A stretch of 53,196 nucleotides of DNA from an uncultured Flavobacterium sp. (GTDB lineage Bacteria > Bacteroidota > Bacteroidia > Flavobacteriales > Flavobacteriaceae), in assembly GCF_937967675.1 (NCBI RefSeq), contig NZ_CALBSN010000067.1, forward strand, positions 1 through 53,196, read 5' to 3'. The notes beneath the pieces were generated by a model. That model worked only from the letters and a program-made list of their open reading frames with translations, searched no databases and was not told the DNA's origin. This document shows, piece after piece, positions 17,701 through 24,408 of this stretch. The position numbers and the translations under genes were made by a program. Within the stretch, counting starts at the first letter, position 1. Each line of letters opens with the position of its first letter.

Positions 17701-20700
17701 TTTGCCAGCTGGTACTGCCGCCTCTGTTGTAAATTCTGCTACGATTAATGCTACAGCTGCTAATCAAAATATAATATTGACTTTAGGGCATGTAATACCT
17801 GCAGGTACTCCTGTTACTATTAGTATAGCTAGAAACAATTCATCAGCTTCAGTTAATATTGTTGATGGTGCAACTACACAAAATTTTAATACAGGTGCTT
17901 TAAACATTTTACAGCATATCACTTTTATTAAGGGAACAACTTCAAATACTATTCGAATTAATAGGGTAAATGGAACAACTTATTTAGATGGTGTTTCTTA
18001 TGTGTTTAATCAACAAGGTTGTGATAGAAATTTAAATATATCAGCGACTCAAATAACAAATGCAATCCCTGTTATTGCTGTTACTCCAGCTACATGTACT
18101 TCGGATGGAGTGGCTACAATTACAAATTATGCTGCATCAAATACCTATGTTTTTGATCCTATTGGACCTACATTAAATTCATCAGGTGTTATTAGTAACA
18201 TGATTTATGGTCAGTCTTACACAGTTGTTTCAACTAGTTCTGTTTGTCCTAATGGTAATTCTCTTCCATTTTCAATTGATGAAATGCTACCAACTCCTGC
18301 AACACCGATAGTTGATGTTACGGCACCAACGTGTTTTGCTGATGGATTTAGTACTATTACAAATTATGATCCAACATTGACTTATACATTTAATCCAGTT
18401 GGACCAACAATTGATGCATCAGGATTGATACAATCTATGGTATTAGGAACAAGTTATACAGTTACATCGACTAATAGTTCACTTTGTACTTCGATTGTTT
18501 CAAGTGCATTTGTAAATCAACCGATGTTGATAACTCCTGTAGCACCTATCGTTAATGTTACGGCACCAACATGTTTTAATAATGGAGAAGCAACTATCAC
18601 GAATTATGTTGCTGGAGAAACCTATGATTTTAATCCAACAGGACCTACAGTTGATGCTTCTGGAGTTATTTCTAACTTAACCTTTGGCACCAGTTATGTT
18701 GTGACAGCTTATAATGGAAGTTGTACATCTGCTGCTTCTAATGCGTTTACTGTTAGTGAAATTTTACCTAAACCAGTTTTAGTTAGTATTATTTCAAATA
18801 ATTCTGTTTGTGAAGGAACTGCCGGTAGTATAACGATTACAGCAACACCTAATTCAGTAGTTACTTATAATATTGATGGAGGTTTAAATCAAACCGTAAA
18901 TATTGATGCTACTGGTTCAGCTACAATTGTTACACCAATTCTATTTATTAATAGTACTTATAATGTAGTATATGTACAATCATTAATAGCTCCATTTTGT
19001 GGTCAAGCTCAATCTGGAAGTGCAACAGTTGTTGTAAAACCACTTCCAAATGTTATTATTACACCTGCCTTAACAACAATTTGTTCTGGAACTTCTACAA
19101 GTATTAGCTTAACAAGTTCAGTTCCTGGTACAACGTTCTCATGGGTAGTTTCAGATCAGTCAAACGCAACAGGTGCTTTTGATTCTAATGGTGATTTTAT
19201 TTCACAAGTTTTAACTGCAACATCTGCAACAAATAGTTATGTTGAATATTTAGTTACACCAACAGCTGATGGTTGCGTTGGTATACCTCAGTCTATAAGA
19301 ATAAATATATCTCCATCACCTGAAGTAGTGGCAACGAATTTTAATCCTGTATTTTGTTCAGGGGGTTCTACCAATATTCAATTAGCAAGTAATGTACCCG
19401 GTGCTGTTTTCTCTTGGACTGTAACAGGAGGTAATGTTTTGGGGGCATCAGGGAGTACAGGAACAAGTATTAATCAAACATTAACGGTTAATCCAGGAAC
19501 TACATCTACTGTTGAAGTTGTTTATTCAATTGTTGCTGAAGCAAATGGATGTTTAGGACCAGTACAAATTGTTAAGGTTTATGTTAATCCAATCCCAGAT
19601 GTAAGTATCGCAAGTAGCACTGTACCATTGTGTTCTGGTGAAACTACAAATATTTCTATTTCTGGAACAGTTCCAGGAACAATATTTAACTGGATAGTAA
19701 CTAGTTCAACTGGTGTTACGGGTGCTTCTAACGGAAGCGGAACAAGTATTCAACAAATGCTTACTGCTACCAGTTTATCACAAGGATCTGTAACTTATCA
19801 AGTTACACCAACGTTTAATGGATGTATTGGTACTCCACAAAGTGTAACTGTTATAGTTAATCCTAGACCAGAAATGTTTGCTACCCCAACCCATAGAGAA
19901 CTTTGTAGTAACGAATCAACTTATATAACAGCTTCAACTTTTAATACAAATACGATTTTTGACTGGGTAGTATTCCCTGTTGGAGTTAGTGGAGCTAGTT
20001 CAGGTAGTTTTTCAGGAACTAATTTAATAATATCTCAATTGTTACATACTACTGGAAATACTCAAGGTTATGTGGATTATGTAATTACACCAAGATTAGA
20101 TAGTTGTAAAGGAAATTCAATGACAGTTAGAGTGTATGTAAATCCTCTTCCAGAACCAAAATTAGTTGACGGTTCAATTTGTGTTGATTCATCTGGTGTT
20201 CCATTCCAAACGTACACTTTGAATTCTGGATTGGATAATGCTACATATGATTTTGTTTGGTATTTTAATGGAAATCCTATACCTAACTCTAATAACGCAA
20301 CTTACACGGCAACTGCTGTTGGAACCTATGGAGTTATTGCAACAAATAGTGTAACAAATTGTCCATCTTCAGATGTATCAAATATGGTAACAGCTATTGT
20401 TGGTTCAACTACTCCTGCAACAGGTATTTCAGTAACTCAAACAGGATATTTTAGTGGAAATGCTACAATTACTGTTGATGTTACGGGAGGTTCAGGTACT
20501 TTAATGTACTCTTTGGATGAGGGCACATTACAAGCTTCTAATATCTTTACAAATGTTAGCTCTGGTCCTCACGTCGTAACCGTTATAGATACAGAAGGAT
20601 GTACCTATTTTACTTATGATGTATTTATTATTGGATATCCACAATATTTTACACCTAATGGTGATGGATATAATGATGTATGGAAAATAGATGGTTTACA

Positions 20701-20887
20701 ATCTACAGATGTGATTTTTATTTTTGATCGATATGGTAAATTAATCAAACAATTAAGAGGAGAAGAATTTTGGGATGGTTCTTATAATCAAGAACTACTA
20801 CCTTCTACTGATTATTGGTTTACTGTTGATTATTATGAAAATGGAGCTAAGAAACAATTTAAAGCTCACTTTGCATTGAAAAGATAA
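14762..20887 (+). CDS. Giant multidomain adhesin (2041 aa) with T9SS type B C-terminal domain
   Basis: A secreted 2041-residue protein. After a signal peptide (about 1-18, ending INAQ) come a choice-of-anchor/cleaved-adhesin-like domain (EGFEGTTFPPTGWVTFDN, to about 180), a fibronectin III domain (about 184-270) and two CUB-like domains (about 275-400 and 402-512). A PKD domain follows (YHWDFGDGNT near 560), then a P-domain-like segment (about 660-820: MEHSFLGDLQLQLISPSGQS, WTLRVTDN). Further beta domains lead to three repeats of the ~80-residue type (about 1103-1340) and four PKD-like repeats of about 95 residues (about 1429-1800, each with CSG or CSNE and a central FxW). The end is a type B sorting domain (YFTPNGDGYNDVWKIDGL, IFDRYGKLIKQL). 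It has its own promoter and terminator. The role is inferred as surface adhesion, exported through the type IX system; the SprF-like protein upstream could serve both adhesins. Confidence 0.9.
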   Translation: MKKLLLFIIVLFSTFINAQVLNEGFEGTTFPPTGWVTFDNGVGSNLWVRNTTASLVCQGVGSARINPQTFPVGQTSVDYLVTPQITVPPNGQVRFYAKDSQLGNFGSIYTVRVSTASQTNPADFTIIQTYTETDFDYQNCIQKFIPLNAYVGQNIYIAFVMENNAGDRWLIDTVKVDEQCLAPTGLNVTPLSTSAQLSWTSPFPGGPWEVEYGPQGFTPGTGTIVTVNTNPNTTISGLSPLTSYSFYVRTLCEPDNVSPWSVVRNFTTTVAPPICGGNFVDPGGATGQYANNYNNTATPVVICPTNPGELVTVTFTSFNTETNWDALYVYDGPNTSSPLISSGNPAGNVPGGLAGGYWGTTIPGPFTSTHPSGCLTFVFISDSFGPRDGWTSNITCAPAPDYCAGDHFYDIGGATGNYPNNISPTRGYKKICPPAGQSVSVFFNSFNIADDTFSIYDGDDLATALLVGTYTGTSIIPSYTASNPAGNGCLIFVFTSNANTNAAGWDASIVCGPPCQSISSSIVGSSPPRGADTVIRVCQNQSFTIDGAAVFGNDGTGATYHWDFGDGNTAIGQSVSHSYSAPGIYSISLYAKDAVGCRSINRINQLVYVSTTPSFTGTLAADEEICLGQSTIITGAVTPQQYVRNCAPPVSGTTFLPDGSGVSYETSVPVDCFPLGTTLTSASQITSVCINMEHSFLGDLQLQLISPSGQSIILKAFPGGGGTYLGCPLDDPATTSGIGRDYCFTPTATTLLVNGATSNCGTPNGASINAGNYQPVQPFTNLIGSTLNGNWTLRVTDNLNIDNGYIFSWGINFDSALIPTDYQFTPVVTSSNWSPDPSITNVSGNQITVTPTSVGSHCYTYNVTDDFGCQYSQQVCIDVKPGVNLDTLTAGPDTCEGGDGVFNFVGSPNAIVTYNVTGGVNLTNQTIQLDASGIAVLTLPGISSTTTVTATYITEPPVPVTGNAISVAGGANPNNATGPILPAGTAASVVNSATINATAANQNIILTLGHVIPAGTPVTISIARNNSSASVNIVDGATTQNFNTGALNILQHITFIKGTTSNTIRINRVNGTTYLDGVSYVFNQQGCDRNLNISATQITNAIPVIAVTPATCTSDGVATITNYAASNTYVFDPIGPTLNSSGVISNMIYGQSYTVVSTSSVCPNGNSLPFSIDEMLPTPATPIVDVTAPTCFADGFSTITNYDPTLTYTFNPVGPTIDASGLIQSMVLGTSYTVTSTNSSLCTSIVSSAFVNQPMLITPVAPIVNVTAPTCFNNGEATITNYVAGETYDFNPTGPTVDASGVISNLTFGTSYVVTAYNGSCTSAASNAFTVSEILPKPVLVSIISNNSVCEGTAGSITITATPNSVVTYNIDGGLNQTVNIDATGSATIVTPILFINSTYNVVYVQSLIAPFCGQAQSGSATVVVKPLPNVIITPALTTICSGTSTSISLTSSVPGTTFSWVVSDQSNATGAFDSNGDFISQVLTATSATNSYVEYLVTPTADGCVGIPQSIRINISPSPEVVATNFNPVFCSGGSTNIQLASNVPGAVFSWTVTGGNVLGASGSTGTSINQTLTVNPGTTSTVEVVYSIVAEANGCLGPVQIVKVYVNPIPDVSIASSTVPLCSGETTNISISGTVPGTIFNWIVTSSTGVTGASNGSGTSIQQMLTATSLSQGSVTYQVTPTFNGCIGTPQSVTVIVNPRPEMFATPTHRELCSNESTYITASTFNTNTIFDWVVFPVGVSGASSGSFSGTNLIISQLLHTTGNTQGYVDYVITPRLDSCKGNSMTVRVYVNPLPEPKLVDGSICVDSSGVPFQTYTLNSGLDNATYDFVWYFNGNPIPNSNNATYTATAVGTYGVIATNSVTNCPSSDVSNMVTAIVGSTTPATGISVTQTGYFSGNATITVDVTGGSGTLMYSLDEGTLQASNIFTNVSSGPHVVTVIDTEGCTYFTYDVFIIGYPQYFTPNGDGYNDVWKIDGLQSTDVIFIFDRYGKLIKQLRGEEFWDGSYNQELLPSTDYWFTVDYYENGAKKQFKAHFALKR
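18068..18780 (+). repeat. Three ~80-codon repeats shared with the upstream adhesin
   Basis: Units start with PVIAVTPATC, PIVDVTAPTC and PIVNVTAPTC and keep the TNY, GPT and GTSY-type landmarks of the five repeats at 10072-11250. The second and third units are very similar to each other, including shared DNA phrases such as GTTACGGCACCAAC. Confidence 0.75.
19046..20160 (+). repeat. Four PKD-like ~95-codon repeats
   Basis: Each unit starts with a P-x-V/M/A strand leading to CSG or CSNE. Each continues through FSW, FNW or FDW, then GASG or GASN plus QxL, then YxVTP or YVITP, and closes with IxVNP or VYVNP. They lie between the ~80-residue repeats and the final domains of the 2041-aa protein. 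Confidence 0.7.
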
Positions 20888-20901
20888 TTTTAATAAATAA
20901 C

Positions 20902-20932
20902 AAAAAAGGCGAAAGAAATTTCGCCTTTTTTA
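20902..20932 (+). terminator. Terminator after the 2041-aa adhesin
   Basis: AAAAAAGGCGAAA pairs with TTTCGCCTTTTTT around the short loop GAAA, 15 bases after the stop codon. Confidence 0.9.
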
Positions 20933-20946
20933 TTTTCAGTATAAAA

Positions 20947-20976
20947 AGAAAAGGGATACAATTGTATCCCTTTTCC
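20947..20976 (-). terminator. Terminator after the aminotransferase gene
   Basis: AAAAGGGATAC and GTATCCCTTTT form a perfect stem around AATT. On the minus strand the hairpin ends in T residues, 24 bases after the aminotransferase stop. Confidence 0.8.
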
Positions 20977-20999
20977 TTTAATATTATAAAATTAATTGA

Positions 21000-22193
21000 T
21001 TATAATTTGTTGTAGGTGTTTAATGCTTCTTTAAGAATTTTAACAGATTTAATTAAATCATCTTTCTTTAAAACATAAGCAATACGAACTTCGTCTAAAC
21101 CAACATTTGGTGTTGAATAAAATCCTGCTGCAGGAGCAACCATTACAGTTTCACCATTTAAGTCGTAAGACTCTAATAACCATTGTGCAAATTTATCAGC
21201 GTTATCTATAGGTAATTTAGCAATACAATAGAAAGCGCCTTTTGGAGTAGCTACTTTAATACCTTCAATTTTAATCAATTCAGTAATTAAAGTATCTCTA
21301 CGATCTTTATACTCTGAAATAACAGCATCAAAATAACTTTGAGGAGTTTCTAAAGCAGCTTCACTGGCAATTTGAGCATAAGTAGGTGGACTTAATCTAG
21401 CTTGTGCAAATTTCATTGCCGTTGCCATTACTTCTTTATTTTTAGAAACAATACAACCAATACGAGCGCCACACATGCTATATCGTTTAGAAACAGAATC
21501 AATCATTATAGCATGTTCTTCAAGTCCAGGTACATTCATTACTGAAAAATGTTTATCACCATCATAAATAAATTCACGATATACTTCATCGGCGATTAGA
21601 AACAAATCATATTTTTTTACAATTTCAGCTAATTTTAAAATTTCCTCTTGCGAATATAAATATCCCGTTGGATTACCAGGATTACAAATTAAAATAGCTT
21701 TTGTTTTAGGAGTTATTAATTTTTCAAATGCTTCTATTGGTGGTAAAGCAAACCCAGTTTCAATTCCTGATATTACTGGAACTACTTTCACACCTGACGC
21801 TGTTGAAAATCCATTATAATTAGCATAAAAGGGTTCGGGAATTATAATTTCATCTCCTGCATCCATAGTGCTTCCCATAGCAAAAAGTAAAGCTTCAGAA
21901 CCTCCTGTTGTAATTATAATATCTTGAGTATCTATTGGTAACCCATGGTTTTTATAGTATTGAGAAAGTTTTGTTCTATAACTTTCAAAACCTGCAGAAT
22001 GACTGTATTCAAGAACTGAAATATCAGCTTTTTTTACTGCTTCTAAGGCAACTTCTGGCGTTTTAATATCGGGTTGACCAATATTTAAATGATATACTTT
22101 ATGACCTTTTTTTTTAGCAATTTCTGCAAAAGGTACCAATTTTCTAATTGGAGATTCTGGCATTTGTTGCCCTTTTATTGAAACTTTTGGCAT
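21000..22193 (-). CDS. Class I pyridoxal-phosphate aminotransferase (aspartate aminotransferase-like)
   Basis: A 397-residue cytosolic fold-type I aminotransferase. Seen: HLNIGQPDIKTPEV near residue 35 (substrate and N-terminal signature), the glycine-rich cofactor segment TTGGSEALLFAMG near residue 95, ILICNPGNPTGYLYS near residue 170 (the conserved Asn binding PLP O3'), FLIADEVYREFIYDG (Asp pairing with the PLP ring nitrogen), and DSVSKRYSMCGARIGCIV near residue 235, whose Lys forms the Schiff base. The closest general match is the aspartate aminotransferase group of class I enzymes, but substrate cannot be fixed from motifs, so no gene symbol is given. It is monocistronic with its own terminator. 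Confidence 0.9.
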   Translation of the reverse strand: MPKVSIKGQQMPESPIRKLVPFAEIAKKKGHKVYHLNIGQPDIKTPEVALEAVKKADISVLEYSHSAGFESYRTKLSQYYKNHGLPIDTQDIIITTGGSEALLFAMGSTMDAGDEIIIPEPFYANYNGFSTASGVKVVPVISGIETGFALPPIEAFEKLITPKTKAILICNPGNPTGYLYSQEEILKLAEIVKKYDLFLIADEVYREFIYDGDKHFSVMNVPGLEEHAIMIDSVSKRYSMCGARIGCIVSKNKEVMATAMKFAQARLSPPTYAQIASEAALETPQSYFDAVISEYKDRRDTLITELIKIEGIKVATPKGAFYCIAKLPIDNADKFAQWLLESYDLNGETVMVAPAAGFYSTPNVGLDEVRIAYVLKKDDLIKSVKILKEALNTYNKL

Positions 22194-22318
22194 GATTATT
22201 TTTTTATACGTACAAAATTGCGATTTTTTTTTGTGAAAAGTACATTAATTGATATTAAAATATGTTAAATAGATAATAGTTTAGTTTTAATTTCTTACAT
22301 TTATACAAATGAATTAAA

Positions 22319-23641
22319 ATGAAATTAGTAATTTCTATAGTGTTATTGATTACATTGCAAGTGACTTCATATTCGCAAACTAATTTTTTATGGAATCCAA
22401 AAAAAAACAAAATCAAAATTCCTTTCGAATTCATTCAAAATCTCATCATTATTGATGTCAATTTTAATGGAATTCCTCTTAAAATGATTCTTGATACTGG
22501 TTCTGATGATACTATTTTATTTGATTTACCCCAAGATACATTACTCTCTAATCTTGATGAAAAAGATAAAATATTTATTAAAGGGGTTGGAAATGGCAAT
22601 GTTGTTTCGGGATATAGGCTAAAAAACAATTTGTTATCTGTAAATGAGTATGCAGATTCTAATTTTGATGTTCTTTTTTTACCTGATCAAGATATTAGCA
22701 TTATTAATAAATTAGGATTGCCCATTAATGGAATAATTGGGAGTCGTTTTTTTGAATCATATCTAGTAGAAATTGATTACGAGCACAAATTAGTAATACT
22801 CCATAGAGAAGAACTTAAAGCTAATGATTCTCGTTTAAAAAGATTTAATACATTGCAAGTATCGATAATTAAAAAGAAACCATATGTTAAAATTCCAATA
22901 ACTTTAAATGATGAAAGTCAAATATTTAACGTGCTCTTTGATTCTGGTTTAGGCGATGGACTTTGGTTGTTTGAAAACGATACCTTGAAATGTAATACTG
23001 ATTTTTTTAATGATTTTCTTGGGGTTGGTCTGTTGGGTGAAATAAATGGTAAAAGATCTAGAATTGATAAAATTGATTTTAGTGGATTTGCTTTAAAAAA
23101 GGCTTTGGTTTCATATCCAGACACTACTGCTTTTAATCAAATTCTTGTTAATAATGGTCGAAATGGTTCTATTGGTGGCGATGTTTTAAAACGATTCAAT
23201 TGGTTTTTAGATTATAAAAACAAGAAATTTTATTTCAAAAAAAACAATTTGTTTTCCCTTCCATTTGAATATAACATGTCGGGTATAGAAATTCAGCATG
23301 CAGGTTTACAATTAATCAATCAAATTGTAAGAGTTCAGCCTCCAAAAAGAACAGCAAATCAAAATGAAATTATTTTTGATGATGATTTAAAATTCACACA
23401 AAAATTTGAGCTAAAACCAATTTTTTCAATACATGCAATTCGTAAAGATTCTCCCGCAGAAAAGGCAGGATTACAAGTAGGAGATAAAATCCTTAAAATT
23501 AATAATAAACAAGCCCATCAATTGACGATGCAATGGATAATGGATTTATTTCAATCAAAAGATGGTAAATGGATTTCGATTTTAGTCGAGCGAAATGGTG
23601 AGCAGATAAAATATAAATTTCAATTGAAAAAAATTCTATAA
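22319..23641 (+). CDS. Two-lobed aspartyl protease with C-terminal PDZ domain
   Basis: A 440-residue exported protein with a signal peptide (about 1-19, ending SYSQ). Lobe 1 carries the retropepsin-like catalytic motif ILDTGSDD with Asp59, followed by the flap-side segment GVGNGNVVSGY. Lobe 2 carries LFDSGLGDG with Asp208. Both DTG/DSG motifs lie in the same chain, so it could act without dimerising. A PDZ domain fills about residues 365-440 (IFSIHAIRKDSPAEKAGLQVGDKILKINN, shown here in pieces of one domain). PDZ-bearing aspartyl proteases of this type are common in Bacteroidota; substrates are unknown. The gene is convergent with the DUF1573 gene and shares a hairpin with it. Confidence 0.88.
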   Translation: MKLVISIVLLITLQVTSYSQTNFLWNPKKNKIKIPFEFIQNLIIIDVNFNGIPLKMILDTGSDDTILFDLPQDTLLSNLDEKDKIFIKGVGNGNVVSGYRLKNNLLSVNEYADSNFDVLFLPDQDISIINKLGLPINGIIGSRFFESYLVEIDYEHKLVILHREELKANDSRLKRFNTLQVSIIKKKPYVKIPITLNDESQIFNVLFDSGLGDGLWLFENDTLKCNTDFFNDFLGVGLLGEINGKRSRIDKIDFSGFALKKALVSYPDTTAFNQILVNNGRNGSIGGDVLKRFNWFLDYKNKKFYFKKNNLFSLPFEYNMSGIEIQHAGLQLINQIVRVQPPKRTANQNEIIFDDDLKFTQKFELKPIFSIHAIRKDSPAEKAGLQVGDKILKINNKQAHQLTMQWIMDLFQSKDGKWISILVERNGEQIKYKFQLKKIL

Positions 23642-23644
23642 AAA

Positions 23645-23668
23645 AAGTCCCACTTTTAATGGGACTCT
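23645..23668. terminator. Shared terminator between convergent genes
   Basis: AGTCCCA pairs with TGGGACT around CTTTTAA, with A and T runs on either side. It sits in the 30-base gap between the protease stop and the DUF1573 stop. Confidence 0.75.
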
Positions 23669-23671
23669 TCT

Positions 23672-24100
23672 TTATGAATTTGGAAACGTTTTCTTTTTTA
23701 GAAGTGGACTAACTTCTTCCTTAACAACTACAGTTCCTTTTATTCTTAGTGGAATCATACCGTTTTCTTTGTTAGTAGCATTGGTTTCAATGGTAATAGT
23801 TTTACTTATTGGACCCGGATTCATATTATATTGAACCTTAATTTGACCTTTTCCTCCAGGAGCAATAGGTTCTTTTGGCCATTCTGGAACCGTACAGCCA
23901 CAACTCGATTTGGCATTTTTGATAACCAAAGGCGCATCTCCCGTATTGGTAAATTCAAAAATACGTATTCCGTTATCTTTTCCTTTTTCAACTTCACCAT
24001 AATTAATGGTTTCTTCCTTAAATTCAATTTTAGCACCAGATTGAGCAAAGGAAAAAATTCCTATCAGTAGGGTTAAATAAACAAGTAATTTTTTCATCAT
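23672..24100 (-). CDS. DUF1573 (Ig-like) secreted protein
   Basis: The start is set at the ATG at 24100, giving 142 residues, because the sequence from there (MMKKLLVYLTLLIGIFSFAQ) is a proper signal peptide. An upstream in-frame Met at 24166 would add a 22-residue hydrophobic stretch that is not needed. The mature part is one DUF1573 domain: EETINYGEVEKGKD, FEFTNTGDAPLVIKNAKSSC with the conserved CGC, PGGKGQIKVQYN, and ITIETNATNKENGMIPLRIKG. The family is an Ig-like fold abundant in Bacteroidota envelopes; its molecular role is not established. Reads convergently with the protease gene. Confidence 0.85.
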   Translation of the reverse strand: MMKKLLVYLTLLIGIFSFAQSGAKIEFKEETINYGEVEKGKDNGIRIFEFTNTGDAPLVIKNAKSSCGCTVPEWPKEPIAPGGKGQIKVQYNMNPGPISKTITIETNATNKENGMIPLRIKGTVVVKEEVSPLLKKKTFPNS

Positions 24101-24189
24101 CTTATAAATTAATAGGTTGTTGTAAAAATAATTAAATATAAGCAACCAACAAACTACTCCTAACATTTTTTTTATTTTCGTTATATAGT

Positions 24190-24197
24190 TACTTTTG
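24190..24197 (+). promoter_or_regulatory. -7-type box upstream of valS
   Basis: TACTTTTG matches TAnnTTTG. If used, transcription would start near 24204 and give valS a leader of about 200 bases that includes the GC-rich element. No clear -33 TTG is seen. Confidence 0.35.
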
Positions 24198-24244
24198 CAG
24201 TTAATAACACAAAAAACATACCAAAGTTTACGTTTAGGTATTTT

Positions 24245-24345
24245 TAGGAGCGAATGGCTCGGGACTTATTTGTAATCCATTTTCCCGCTGTCCGCTTTAC
24301 GAGGTGCCGCTCCCATCGGGGCTAGAAAGCAAACTTTAGGATTTT
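24245..24345. repeat. GC-rich structured intergenic element in the valS leader
   Basis: A stretch far richer in G and C than the surrounding intergenic DNA, with no supported ORF. GGAGCG (24247-24252) can pair with CGCTCC (24308-24313), and CTCGGG, CCCGCTG, CCGCTCCC and ATCGGGGC add further pairing options. On the minus strand it starts AGCCCCGATGGGAGCGGCAC and ends in AGCCATTCGCTCC. From memory this phrase recurs in other Flavobacteriia intergenic regions, so a dispersed repeat is more likely than a valS-specific regulator, but it would be transcribed as part of the leader. Confidence 0.5.
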
Positions 24346-24408
24346 TTGCAACCGTTGTTTCATGAAAATTAAGCAACAAACCATTAACAATAAACAATAA
24401 ACGATATA

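Noticed and set aside
24166..24166. Upstream Met for the DUF1573 protein
   Set aside because: It adds a second hydrophobic stretch before a complete signal peptide; the ATG at 24100 gives a normal export signal.
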